A DNA stretch of 64,000 nucleotides, taken from positions 112,440,501 through 112,504,500 of the forward strand of contig NC_091245.1 of the NCBI RefSeq assembly GCF_042477335.2, read 5' to 3'. Shown here in pieces: positions 43,180-54,807 of the stretch; positions within the stretch are counted from its first letter, which is position 1, and the number at the start of each line of letters is the position of its first letter. A model generated the notes under the pieces. It was not told where the DNA came from. It saw only the letters and a program-made list of their open reading frames with translations, and ran no database searches. Both the position numbers and the translations under genes were made by a program. This stretch comes from Ovis canadensis (lineage: Eukaryota; Chordata; Mammalia; Artiodactyla; Bovidae).

Positions 43180-45579
43180 TATAGTCTGCATGAAGACTAG
43201 GGATGTGTCTGTCTTTTTATGTGCTATATCAGGATGGTGTTTGAATCATAGCAGCTGCTAAATAAATACACATAACCACTTTTTAAAATAGTTTGAACTT
43301 GATTGGTTGGGAGCTAACATCTAAGACTGAGTACCCTTTACATCAGGACTATGTCAAACTGCCTTCTGTCACTTAAGGATGTTTTAGAAAAATCCCTCAG
43401 TTTCATTTTTATCACTTCTAGTAACTTAACAGTACAGTTCAGTGTAAAACTCCCCTTTAACCTCTTCCTGTCACTCCAGCTCAGGCTTATCTCATGGTCC
43501 AAAAATCTATAATAGGGAGGTGGATATGGTTTGAACTCCCCCACATCCTCCTAGTTTACCTCATCCATTTCCAGCTTCTGACGTGGTTTTAAGTCAGGGA
43601 CGAATGGGCCAAACTATATCTTAGTTACTTGGCTTCTTAGTTATCTCTGTTTCTCTGGTGGGAATGATGCTGAGGGGCCTGGGCGAAGGGACCATGCTGT
43701 ATAGTTTACCCAGCTGGAGCACGGGAGAATAGGCAAAGCAGCTGGTGAAGGACGATGATACTGATCCACTATAGACGGCTTCTCTGACACATGCCTGAAT
43801 GCTGGCTGTTGCGTGGAGCATGACTTGGAGAGCCTTGGCAGTGGTGGGGGTGAGGAGCTCTCCACTGAAGAGTGCCGATGTGGGAGATGTCCTCTGGTGT
43901 GGCTGCTTCCTGCCTTCTCCCAACTCAGCTCCCACTGATGATGTACTATACACCCTCTTGGTGCTGAGATCTGCCTTCCTGGTGGCCAAGGTGGCAAGAC
44001 AACTAAAACCAGGTACTGTCTGCCCAGTCCATTGTGGAAACTCCTGCATATCAAGCTGTGAGTATATAGGCTGCTTTTTCATCTAGCTCCAATGAAGCTC
44101 ACCTGCACTAGAGGCCGTGCTCCACAACAAGAGAAGCCACTGCAATGAGAAGCCACACTGCAACTAGAGTAGCCCCCACTCTCCACAACTAGAGAATGCC
44201 CACATGCAATAATGAAGAACCAGCATAGCTAAAAATAAATAAAATTTAAAAAGAAGAGGGGTGAAGAGTGCTGGGGTGATTGCTGAGGCAGCAAATTCAG
44301 TTCACAGTCATCCCTGACTGAACCTAGACATTTGCTGTCCCTGACTTATTTGTAGCTCTCTTTAGAATGTGAGATCTCTTTCTCTTTCTAAATCTGAGAC
44401 ATTTGGAAAAATTCTGCCAGGAACCCCATTACAGATATCTGTTGAGAGGATAAGCCAATGTGTTTGTTGTGCTGTCTGTTCCATCCTCTGCCCCAGCTGG
44501 GCTCCCAGGCACAGAGGCCACTGTGGTGGGAAACATTTATAGGGGGTCACATTTCTTATTTCATTAAGGAGGAAAAGAATCCATCCAAGGCACTGCCTAT
44601 CAGGAGATGTACAGACTCTCATCAACCGATGGAACATCAGGGGCAGAAATGTCTCGGTAAAAGGCAGGAGTGATGAAAGAAACAATCAGTAGGGTGAGGT
44701 AGAACAGAGGAATGAAAAATTAAGAGGTGGGAAAATGGAACAGAAAATGAGGGTGACAGAAATTTGGAAAGAGAGAAGACAATGGAGGAGACAGGAGGGA
44801 AGACTAAGAGGTGGGGGTGATGCTGAGGGGCCTGGGCAAAGGGACTGTGCTATATCGCTTACCCAGCTGGAGTGTGGGAGGATGGGCAGAACAGCTGGTG
44901 AAAGACGATCAGGGCCTGTGGTTGCCACTTTCCAGCTGGTGCAGGTGATTATGGGCTAAATTTTCCCCTCCCCCACCATGCAATCTGCTGAGAAGGTGCA
45001 GGGAGTAAAGGAGAATAGCAGGTGGTTGGGGGAGGGGAGAGCACACCTCTCCAGGTGGAGGGTCTGCCACCTTAACAAATGCACTTAAACATAACCCAGA
45101 GGCACTGGAGGAGGTTGATACTGTTGTTCCTGGACAAGAAATAAAGATAAAAGACAGAACCTTTCTAAGACTGCTTTGGTCTCAGCAAGAGTCATGTAAG
45201 TACACATGGTCAAGGAAGTTATTTAAATCCAAAACCCAGTGAAGAATTTTGGAAAGACTTCTCCCAACTCCCAGCACTGCCCCCTAAAGGAGAGTGTTCA
45301 AGACAAGAACTCATCACAGAGCTGGGCACATAGATGACCTCCATCAATGTTAGTTCGTATTAAGCAGCTCCCAACATAGAGCTTCGGCAACAAGCATGGC
45401 CAGGCACTCACTAAATATGGGCAGAGAATGAATGAACTCACTGATCCAAGAGTCCTGGTTTAGTTTGCCTGATCCCACCACCAGGGCCTTGTGCAGAGCC
45501 AGATATGAAAACTGTATCCTCTCAGTTCATAGGAGCTCTTGGCCTTGCAAACCTTCCTTGTGCTGCCTGTTGGGACTAA
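43180..45579. other. Intergenic stretch with a CHR fragment and a 91-bp diverged duplication
   Basis: The 91-bp segments 43666-43756 and 44819-44909 are direct repeats (see findings). At 44092-44255 there is a sense CHR SINE 3' part ('agagaagccactgcaatgag', 'aaaaataaataaa'). Minus-strand 43621-44082 is open for 153 codons but resembles no protein I know. The rest is unassigned. Confidence 0.45.
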
Positions 45580-45585
45580 CTGGTC

Positions 45586-46928
45586 TGCTGGGAACCTGTG
45601 TGAGGAATCCCACCTGTGACAAAGGTCATGAGGAAGGAAGCCCGACAAAACGCAAAGGCGTGATCTGGCTTCAGGGGTTCCCCCTGGGTTTTCCTGAACA
45701 TCTACCCCAGAGTCTACATGCTCTATTGTACTGTGCTTTCCACTCTTCTGACATTCTCTGGAAAAAAGTTAACTCAGGGCTTCAGTCTCCTGCATATGAA
45801 AGGAATGTTTCAGCTCAAACCCCTTCGATGGCTCTCTAACTTGCCTGACAGGTTCCCCCGGGCTTTTACAATTTGTGAATTGCTTACAGCCCCCCAACCA
45901 CGAGAGGCACAAAGCTTAAAGCATCTTAAAGATATAGAGCCTTTCCTAAAGAGCTAAAAATTATATTGGTGATGGGTTTTCACTGTTGACTCAATGACTG
46001 CTGCCAGGCCTCCATATTCTTTATCTTTTAGGCACCTGGGAGGATATTAATCAATGTAATCGGGATGCAGAAATAGGAATATAGTAGTTTTGATGTTAGC
46101 AACACTAGACTTTTGAGTTAATTACTTTTCTCTTTGTTATAAATCACTGTACTCCTTTTACTTGTTATAAATTGTTGTATCCTTGCTACATAAGAATGTA
46201 ACTTTATTTAGTGCTTTCTGAGAGTGGCACCAGACTTTGGGAAGAACAACATTTTTAAGACAAATAAGTCTTCTGGTTGACAAACCCTTATCAGAAAATG
46301 GCCGTAAAATGTTAATTGGCCTTCTGGCCAGAAGATGATGTAAATCACCTAAGACTTGTGTAGACAAGTAAGTAGGCAGAGAAAAAGCCTGATCTCGATA
46401 AGAGTCAGGGCTGCTGACACTGCATAATTTTGTATTACCCATTGATCTCTATGTACAATCAAAAAGTATAAAAAAGCCTTCTGAATAATAAAGGATGGAC
46501 CAGTTTCTCAGACTAGTCTCTCAAACTAGTTTCTTGGAAATCTGGTTTCCCCCGTGTCTCTCTCTCTCTCTTTCTCCCTCTCCCTCCCTCTCCTTTTCTG
46601 GCTGAATTCCCATCTGGAGGGGGGAGGCTCGCCACATCTACTAACTTGTCCCGGCTTTTAAGTCCCGTGAGAGAGGGAGCCCAAGGCGGGGCACCCTCCG
46701 CTATTCAAACGAGCACCAGTGGCCTAACGTAGACGGTGCAAACTTCTTGTCCTGAAGTTTTATTGGCTTTCCCCGTAAACCAAGTTATTCAGCCTCTTTT
46801 CTCCACTAAATTTTCCTACTATATTATTTCTTCTTAATTTCATTTATATTTCCAAATAAATAAGTTTTTCCTTGCCATGCCATCCCTGCTTCGAATTACC
46901 CTGGATCCACTGGGGCTGGACCCCGGCA
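45586..46928 (+). mobile_element. Solo LTR of the same class II ERV family, copy 3
   Basis: This is a 1343-bp LTR with TG...CA ends and a perfect 6-bp target duplication CTGGTC (45580-45585 and 46929-46934). Orientation is plus: TATAAAAAAG at 46467-46476 and AATAAA at 46487-46492, then a CT-rich tract and a U5 that matches the two minus-oriented copies in reverse. No internal retroviral genes adjoin it. Confidence 0.85.
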
Positions 46929-47129
46929 CTGGTCCCTGGTGGTATAGGTGATGCACCTGAGGACACTAGGCACCTGGGAGGGACCACTGGAAAATTTAAC
47001 TTGAGAAGGAGAGGAGGGTGGTATCCAGGAGCAGAGCAGGGCAGGCAGTGGAAGAGAGAACAAAGTCCCATGGACAGGCCTAGAACCATGAAGCTAAGTT
47101 CAAAGTAAGAAAGCTTATAGACGTCTTCT

Positions 47130-47310
47130 TGCACCTTGTGGCTCAGAAAGTGGTCCATGTACAGCAACATTAGCATCCTGTAGAGGTCTTGTTAGAAATA
47201 CAAAATCTTGATCTCCACCCTAGGCCTGCTGATCCAGAGTTGGATTTTAACAAGATCCCAAGGTGATTTATTACCGTTAAAGTGAAGATTTGAGAAGTAC
47301 TGATCTAATC
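47130..47310 (-). mobile_element. hAT (MER1-type) DNA transposon fragment
   Basis: 'gtggctcagaaagtggtcca', 'cttgttagaaatacaaaatc', 'ccctaggcctgctgatccag' and 'gatttgagaagtact' match the mammalian MER1/Charlie non-autonomous pattern in reverse. Confidence 0.6.
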
Positions 47311-47614
47311 CAAGGCATTTAAATTTAAACTTGCTGCAGTGGAACCACCAGACATCAGTGCTTGAGTTCACTGATCATCATCCCACTAAGTTTTGAAACA
47401 TATGAGGGTCTGGGGAGTACATGAGAATCTGGTTTGAGCCCTGTACTGGGACTATCAGAGAAGCAATCCCTTTGGGATAGGGGATCAGACATCCTCGAGG
47501 CAAACTGAGCTTCATGGGCATGAAACCTAAGCAATCAAACAGGGCCCTGTGCTCAGAAGGGCTCTGCACTTCATTTAGTACTCTGTTGTCATCATCTTAA
47601 AATTCTTTTTTCCT

Positions 47615-48215
47615 CCCTTTTTAAAATTTAATTTTTATTTTATATTAGAATATCCATTCATGCTAAGTCGCTTCAGTCATGTCTGACTCTTTTTGACTCT
47701 ATGGACTATAGCCTGCCAAGCTCCTCTGTCCATGGGATTCTCCAGGCAAGAATACTAGAGTGGGTTGCCAGTCCCTTCTCCAACGGATCTTTCCAACCGA
47801 GAGATTGAACCCATAACTCCAATGCCTCCTGCACTGGCTTTACCACTAGCCACCTGGGAAGCCCATATTGGAGTATAGTTGATTTACAGTGTTGTGTTAG
47901 TTTCAGATGTACAGCTAAGTGATTCAGTTATACCTATACATATATCCACTCTTTTTCAGATTCTTTTCCCACATAGTTTGTTACAGAATACTGAATGGAG
48001 TTCCATGTGCTATATGGTAGGTCCCTGTTGATTATTTTATATATAGTAGTGTGTATAAGTCATTCCCAAACTCCTAATTTATCCCTCCCCCTATACTTCC
48101 CTGCTAGCAACCACAAGTCTGCTTTCAAGGTCTGTTTCTGTTTTGCAAATAAGGTCATTTGTATCATTTTTTAAGATTTTGCATGTAAGTAATATCCTGT
48201 GATATTTGGAGCTGA
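47615..48215 (-). mobile_element. L1 3' end, antisense, interrupted by Bov-tA
   Basis: The L1 tail phrases 'ggagtatagttgatttacag', 'gttccatgtgctatatggta' and 'gcaaataaggtcatttgtat' continue on both sides of the SINE. Confidence 0.75.
47654..47874 (-). mobile_element. Bov-tA SINE with target duplication
   Basis: Reverse Bov-tA flanked by ATATTAGAATAT (47642-47653) and ATATTGGAGTAT (47875-47886), a diverged 12-bp repeat. Confidence 0.8.
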
Positions 48216-48647
48216 AATTCCTAATAATTTAATCTTTCAATTTGTGTTGTAAGTGAAGTTCATTGGAACAAGGGGGCACACTCTTGAGCAGTTCTGTACA
48301 GTATGTGTCAATAACTGTTCCTTATGGCCTTATTCATCATACCCCATGAGCATAGGAGTTAAGTGAGACTCAAATGAGTACAAAGGAGACTCAGACTGAG
48401 TACTGGTGGCATGTGTGTGCATGTATGAGCTATGAAACATGAATTGAGTAATTTCAATGATTATACATACAAATTAAATGTTCTTGTATTTCTTTCTAAG
48501 CTGACATTGCACAATATAAACAGTAAAACTCATAGTAATAATTTAAATTTTTAATTTTCCTTTACTTAGAACAACATTAAATAGCAAGTTAGAAAGTACC
48601 ATCTCAAGAAGAGAGCCTGAGGAAGACTTTATTTTGTACATTTAATG

Positions 48648-50961
48648 GTTAAAGCTCAACATGCAGAAAACTAAGATCTTGGCATCCAGTCCCATTACTT
48701 CATGCCAAATAGATAGGAAAACAGTGGAAACAGTCTATTTTTTTGAGCTCCAAAATCACTGCAGATGGTGATTGCAGCCATGGAATTAAAAGACGCTTAC
48801 TCCTTGGAAGGAAAGTTGCTGGGGTCCAGCCCCGGTGGATCCAGGGTGATTCGAAGGTGGGGGGACGGAGTCAGCGTCTTTGGAAAAATACATATTTAAT
48901 CACAGATATAGAGAGATTAGAAATGGACAGTGTAGTGGGAAGATTAGTGGAGAAAAGGAGGCTGAATAACTTGGATTACGTGGAATAGCATCATGCTGCA
49001 GATGGGAATTCAGCCAGAAAAGCGGGAGCAAGAAAGAAGCGACATGGGGGAATCAGTCTTTCCGGAAACTGATCCAATTTCTTTATTTTGGGGTTTGCTT
49101 ATATATCTTTTGTTACACATAGGGATGAATACAGAGTCACATGGGGATCAGCAGTCCTGACCTTTATCAAAATCAGGTGCTTCACATAAATGTATTAAAA
49201 AAAGGTCTTAGGAATATTACATCATCTTCTGGCCATGAGTGAGACCTGCTGACATTTTATGATCCTTTCTTTCTGATAACCAAAAAACTTATTTCTTCCA
49301 AGGGTGTTTTTTCTTAAACCAGGCCCCACCCTCCAAATAAAGTTACATTCCTATAGGGTGAGGGTGTAGTGAGTTACAATCAAGAAAGGAATTTATTTAA
49401 CCCAAGGTTAACATGATTAGTCTTAAAGGTTAATACTTATTTCTCCTATATGCTTAAAGGTTAATACTTATTTCTTCCTATATGCTAGTTATATTCATTA
49501 TAAGGGTAGGGAACATGGAGATTTAGCAGCAAACATCAGCCCAACAAATGAAAATCCTTTCACCAATGCTCCCCTTAAGATCTGTTTAGTCTTAAGATAT
49601 GATAAAGTTACATTCTTACATAGCAAGGACACAATGATTTATAACAAAGTATAGTGATCTATTACAAAAGAGAAAATCCATTAACTCAAAAAGTCTAGTA
49701 TTGCTAACCTTAAAAACTACTATATTTCCTTTGCTATATTCCAAATACATTGATTACTATATTCCCAAGTGCCTAAGGATATGGAGTCCTGGCGGCAATC
49801 ATTGACTCAACAAGAAGAAAAAGCCCTATGCTAATTAAGACTCTCAAAATACTCCAAAACTCTCTGTGCTGTTTATGGTTAAGAGGTGGTAAACAATCAT
49901 GTGCCTAGTGGCAGCAGTATGGATAATCCTGTCACATAAGCTAGTCTGTCAGCAGAGAGGTTTGACCTGAGACATCCTTGTCCCACCCAGAGCAGGGAAT
50001 TAGCAGCAATTATTGACACAACAAATGAAGAAACCCTTCACCAATATAATTCCTAACCAACTATACTAATAATTTCTAACTCCCCCAAATAATTTGCCTT
50101 TAGTAAGTCTAAAACATCTTGTGCCTCTCAGATTGGGAGGCTGTAAACAATCACATGTGGCCGGACAAACCTATACAGGTGGGCTAGACAACCTTCAGAG
50201 GAGTCCGCAAGCTGAAACACTCTTGTCACGCCCAGGAATTTTTATTGCCTTGGAGCTGCACGTTTACTCCTTCTCCGAGAGAAACGGTTATGGGGGAGAG
50301 CCCCCCGTAAAGTCAGAGGTGTAGGTGGGAGCATAAAACAGATTCTGGTTTTGGGGTTAGATGCTTGGGAACAGGGGATTTCCTGAGGCTTGATCACGCC
50401 TTTGTGTATGCCAAGCCTCCTTCCTCATTACCTTTGCCATGGGCGGAATTCCTCACGCTGGCCCCCGGCAGAAAGTTATGACCAACCTAGACAGTATATT
50501 AAAAATCAGACATAACTTTGTCAACAAAGGTCAGTCTAGTCAAAGCTATGGTTTTTCCAGTGGTCATGTATGGATGTGAGAGTTGGACCGTAAAGAAAGC
50601 TGAGCGCTGAAGAATTGATGCTTTTGAAGTGTGGTGTTGGAGAAGACTCTCAACCAGTCCATCCTAAAGGAGACCAGTCCTGCATGTTCATTGGAAGAAC
50701 TGATGCTGGGGCTGAAACTCCAATACTTTGGCCATCTCATGCGAAGAGTTGACTCATTGGAAAAGACTTTGATGCTGGGAGGGATTGGGGGCAGGAGGAG
50801 AAGAGGACAACAGAGGATGAGATGGCTGGATGTCATCACTGACTCGATGGACATGAGTTCGGGTGGACTCCGGGAGTTGGTGATGGACAGGGAGGCCTAG
50901 CGTGCTGCAGTTCATAGGGTTGCAAAGAGTCGGACATGACTGAGCAACTGAACTGAACTGA
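48648..50961 (+). mobile_element. BovB LINE 3' fragment split by a solo LTR
   Basis: BovB runs from 'ttaaagctcaacatgcag' to 'ccttggaaggaaagt' (48816). It resumes after the LTR at 50471 as 'gaaagttatgaccaacctag' and ends 'aactgaactga' at 50961. It is degraded, with several small deletions. Confidence 0.9.
48817..50470 (-). mobile_element. Solo LTR of the class II ERV family, copy 2 (long U3)
   Basis: This is a 1654-bp LTR with TG...CA ends and a perfect 6-bp target duplication GAAAGT (48811-48816 and 50471-50476), integrated into an older BovB. The TATA box is TATATAAG at 49105-49098 on the minus strand. It is about 350 bp longer than copy 1 because its U3 carries two diverged versions of the same segment. 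It also lacks about 150 bp of U5 present in copies 1 and 3. Confidence 0.87.
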
Positions 50962-50986
50962 GTGGCACTCTTTTTCTGCTTTTTGA

Positions 50987-51121
50987 TGGTTGGATGGCAT
51001 CACTGACCCAATGGACATGAGTTTGAGCAAGCCCAGGAGACAATGAAGGACAGGGAAGCCTGGCATGCTGCAGTTCATGGGGTTGTAAAGAGTCAAATAC
51101 GACTTAGCAGCTGAACAACAA
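50987..51121 (+). mobile_element. Short BovB 3' tail insertion with 24-bp target duplication
   Basis: A 135-bp piece of the BovB 3' end ('gatggcatcactgaccc', 'acagggaagcctggcatgct'), ending in ACAACAA, lies between direct repeats of 24 bp (50963-50986 and 51122-51145, one mismatch). It is an independent retroposition right behind another BovB tail. Confidence 0.8.
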
Positions 51122-51145
51122 TGGCACTCTTTTTCTACTTTTTGA

Positions 51146-51445
51146 ACAAGTATTCCCAAATTTTCATTTTTCACTGAGCCCCACATATGTGTGCCTGACA
51201 CTGCCTCAGAGATGGGAGAGGCAGAGAAGAGTTGCTGCCGGGGCACCTAAGTTGTCTCAGGTGGGATTTGCTCCAAGTATTAAGTAACTAGAATCAGTAG
51301 AAGCATGATGCCTGGAGAGGTGTGCCTGTTTCTTAGCAGCCCAGGAACATGCTGATTTATAATATACAATGGTTTCTCTTTCTTTTTACTCTTTCCCCCA
51401 GAATTGCTCTTTTATTCCATTCATGTATATTTATGTATGCATGCC

Positions 51446-51487
<42 letters not shown>

Positions 51488-52165
51488 TGTCTGTCTGTCT
51501 GTCTTTCTCCCGACAAAACTTCCTCCTCTGCCAAAATAATGGATGATGCTGCATACAGAAAGATCTAGACAGTAAGATTGGAGGATGAGAGCTGATCAGA
51601 GGTGAGTTTGGGATGGATATGCAAGCTGGTCTGAGGGAAAGAGAGGGGTGTCTTAGGGAGCCCAGGCCATCTTCTTGTAACAAACAAACCCAAACTTTCT
51701 TACCATGCATGTCCAATGCAGATCAGATAGCCAGCTTCCAAACAATTGCTTGGACCCAGGTTCATTGCATTATGTGGCTCCACTTCTGAGTCCATCGCTT
51801 CTTGTTATGTCAATTCCACCCACTTTCTATTGGCTAAAACCAGGCACATGGCCCCAGTTAGATGAAAAGGGAGCTTGGAAAAAATTTTTCTATTGGTTGA
51901 TGTATTAGTCAGTGTTCTCCAGAGAAATGGAACCAATAACATACCACATACACACACAAATACATACACGTGCACACACATGTACAGAGATTAATTATGA
52001 GGAATTGGCTAATGCAGTTATGGAAGTTTACAAGTCTCAAGACAGCAAGCTGGAGACCCAGGAGAGCTGATAGTGTCAGGAAAAACCAAATATCCTAGCT
52101 TGAAGACAGTCAGGAGGAGTTCTAAACTTGTGGGAGGATAAGCCTTTTTGTTCTTTTTTTTGTCC
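51146..52165. other. Intergenic stretch with microsatellite and old repeat
   Basis: At 51450-51503 there is a (GT)n tract followed by (CTGT)4. At 51903-52120, 'tattagtcagtgttctccag' and 'gagaaatggaaccaataac' resemble a common mammalian interspersed repeat that I cannot name safely. Nothing coding is seen. Confidence 0.55.
51450..51503 (+). repeat. (GT)n-(CTGT)4 compound microsatellite
   Basis: A near-perfect GT dinucleotide run of about 17 units is followed by CTGT repeats. It is a likely length polymorphism. Confidence 0.9.
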
Positions 52166-52320
52166 CATTTTTTTTTTTTTAATTGTTTAATTTTTAATTG
52201 GGGGATAATTGCTTTAAATATTGTGTTGGTTTCTGTCATGCATCAACATGAATCAGCCATAGGTATACATATATCCCCTTTGTCTTGAATCTCCCTCCCA
52301 CCTCTCATCCCATCCAGCTC

Positions 52321-52323
<3 letters not shown>

Positions 52324-52398
<75 letters not shown>
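52324..52398 (+). repeat. (GCT)25 perfect trinucleotide microsatellite
   Basis: There are 25 uninterrupted GCT units (75 bp). Translated frames give poly-Ala, poly-Ser or poly-Leu, which are artefacts. Confidence 0.97.
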
Positions 52399-52658
52399 AA
52401 GTTGCTTCAGTCGTGTCCGACTCTGTGCAACCCTGTGGATGGCAGCCCTCCAGGTTCCCCATCCCTGGGATTCTCCAGACAAGAACACAGGAGTGGGTTG
52501 CCATTTCCTTCTCCAATGCATGAAAGTGAAAATTGAAAGTGAAGTTGCTCAGTCGTGGCCGACTCTTGGCGACCCCATGGACTGCAGCCCACCAGGCTCC
52601 TCCGTCCATGGGATTTTCCAGGCAAGGGTACTGGGGTGGGGTCCCATCGCCTTCTCCA
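52324..52658 (-). mobile_element. Bov-A2 SINE with (GCT)25 and target duplication
   Basis: Two Bov-A units in reverse follow a perfect run of 25 GCT triplets (52324-52398). A perfect 12-bp target repeat ATCCAGCTCTCT flanks it (52312-52323 and 52659-52670). The triplet run is the AGC tail of the SINE read in reverse. Confidence 0.93.
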
Positions 52659-53380
52659 ATCCAGCTCTCTAGGTCACCACAAAGCACTGGATTTGGGTTC
52701 CTTGCCTCATACAGCAAATTCCCACTGGCTATCTATCTTACATATGATAATATATATGTTTCAATGCTCTTGCAAATAATCCTACCCTCTCCTTTCCTCA
52801 CTATGTCCAAAAGTATGTTCTTTGTGTCTGTGTCTCTTTTGCTGTCCTGCAAATAGGATAATAAATATCATCTTTCCATATATATGTGTTAATATATGGT
52901 AATTGTTTTTCTGTTTCTGACTTCATCTGTATAATAGACTCTAAGTGCAACCACTTCATTAGAAATGACTCAGATGTGTCCCTTTTTACAGTTGAGTAAT
53001 ATTCCATTGTTTATATGTACCACATTTTATCACCTCATTTGTTGATGGACATCTAGGTTGCTTCCATGTACTAGCTATTATAAATAGTGCTGCAATGAAC
53101 ACTGGGATACATGTTTGTTTGTTTTTTTAATTATGATTTCCTTCAGATATATGCCCTGTAGTGGGACTGTTGAGTCATATGATAGTTTTATTCCTAGTTT
53201 TCTAAGGAATCTCCATAATGTTCTCCACAGTAGCTGTATCAATTTGCATTCACACCAACAATGCAAGAGGGTTCCATTTTCTCCACACCCTCTCCAGCAT
53301 TTATTGTTTGTAGATTTTTGAGAATGGCAATTCTGACTGGTATGAGGTGATACCTCATTGTAGTTTTGATTTTCTTTTTG

Positions 53381-54070
53381 TTTTTCAGTTGCTAAGTCAT
53401 GTCCGAATCTTTGTGACCCCATGGACTGCAGCACACCAGCCTCCCCTGTCCTTCACTATCTCCTGGAGTTTGCCAAAACTCGTGCCTATTGAGTTGGCGA
53501 TGCTATATAACCACCTCATCCTCTGCCACCCTCTTCTCCTTTTGCCTTCACTCTTTTTGAGCATCAGAGTCTTTTCCAATGATCTGAAGTCGGATCTCTA
53601 CATCAGGTGACCGTAGTATTGGAATTTCAGCAGTGCTTTGAATGAATATTCAGGGTTGATTTCCTTTAGAATTGACTGGTTTGATCTCCTTATTTTCTAA
53701 GGGGCTCTCGGGAGTATTCTCAAGCACCTCAATACAAAGGCATTAATTCTTTAGCACTCAGCCTTCTTTATGGTCCAAACCACACATCCATACATGACTA
53801 CTGGAAAACCTTAGCTTTGACTATGCAAACTTTTGTTGGCAAGGTGATGTCTTTGCTTTTTGATATGCTGTCTAAGTCTGTCATAGCTTTCCTTTCAAGG
53901 AGCAAGCATCTTTTAATTTCATGGATGCAGTCACTGTCCACAGTGGTTTTGGAGCCCAAGAAAATAAAATCTGCCACTGTTTCCCCCTTTTTCCCTTCAA
54001 TTTTCCATAAAGTGATGGGACCAGATGCCATGATCTTAGTTTTTTGAATGTCAAGTTTTAAGCCAGCTTT
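53381..54070 (-). mobile_element. BovB LINE 3' fragment inside L1
   Basis: This is 0.69 kb of diverged reversed BovB, from 'cagttgctaagtcatgtccg' to 'caagttttaagccagcttt'. The minus frame at 53798-54031 keeps 'MASGPITLWKIEG' and 'KDITLPTKVCIVKAK'. L1 sequence continues on both sides. Confidence 0.88.
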
Positions 54071-54381
54071 GAATTTCTCTAATAATGTGTGATTTTGAGC
54101 ACATTTTCAGTCATCTGTATGTTTTCTTTAGAGAAATGTCTGTTTAGGTCTTCTGCCTACTTTTTGATTGAGCTGTTTGTTTTTCTGGTATTGAGCAGAA
54201 TGAGCTGCTTATATATTTTAGAAACTAATCCTTTGTCAGTTGTTTCATTTGCTATTATTTTCTCCCATTCTGAGGGTTGTCTTTTTACCTTGTTTATAGT
54301 TTTCTTCACTGTGCAAAAGTTTTTAAGTTTAATTAGGTTACATTTGTTTATTTTTGTTTCTATTTACCTTACTCTAGGAGG

Positions 54382-54807
54382 TGTGGTTTTTCCAGTGGTC
54401 ATGTATGGATGTGAGAGTTGGGCTGTGAAGAAAGCTGAATGCCGAAGAATTGATGTTTTTGAACTGTAGTGTTGGAGAAAACTCTTGAGAGTCCCTTGGA
54501 CTGCTAGGAGATCCAGCCAGTCCATTCTGAAGGAGATCAGCCCTGGGATTGATCTCAGGGCTTATCAATCCTGAGTACTTGACCACCTCATGCAAAGAGT
54601 TGCTCATTGGAAAAGACTCTGATGGTGGGAGGGATTGGGGGCAAGAGGAGAAGGGGACGACTGAGGATGAGATGGCTGGATGGCATCACCGACTCGATGG
54701 ACATGAGTCTGAGTGAACTCTGGGAGTTGGTGATGGACAGGAGGCCTGGCATGCTGCAATTCATGGGGTCACAAAGAGTTGGATATGACTGAGCAACTGA
54801 ACTGACT
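54382..54807 (+). mobile_element. BovB LINE 3' fragment inside L1, opposite orientation
   Basis: This is 0.43 kb of sense BovB, from 'gtggtttttccagtggtcat' to 'actgagcaactgaactgac'. It interrupts the L1 phrase 'actctaggaggt' / 'aggtgggtcatagagg'. Confidence 0.88.

Noticed and set aside
28600-50470. A provirus between the LTRs at 28.6 and 48.8 kb, which share orientation
   Set aside because: Each LTR has its own perfect 6-bp duplication, a third LTR in the opposite orientation lies between them, and no gag, pro, pol or env sequence is present; they are three separate solo LTRs.
52285-52536. Open frames with long poly-Ala and poly-Ser runs on both strands
   Set aside because: They are translations of the (GCT)25 run and the Bov-A2 SINE around it; no splice sites or coding signature.
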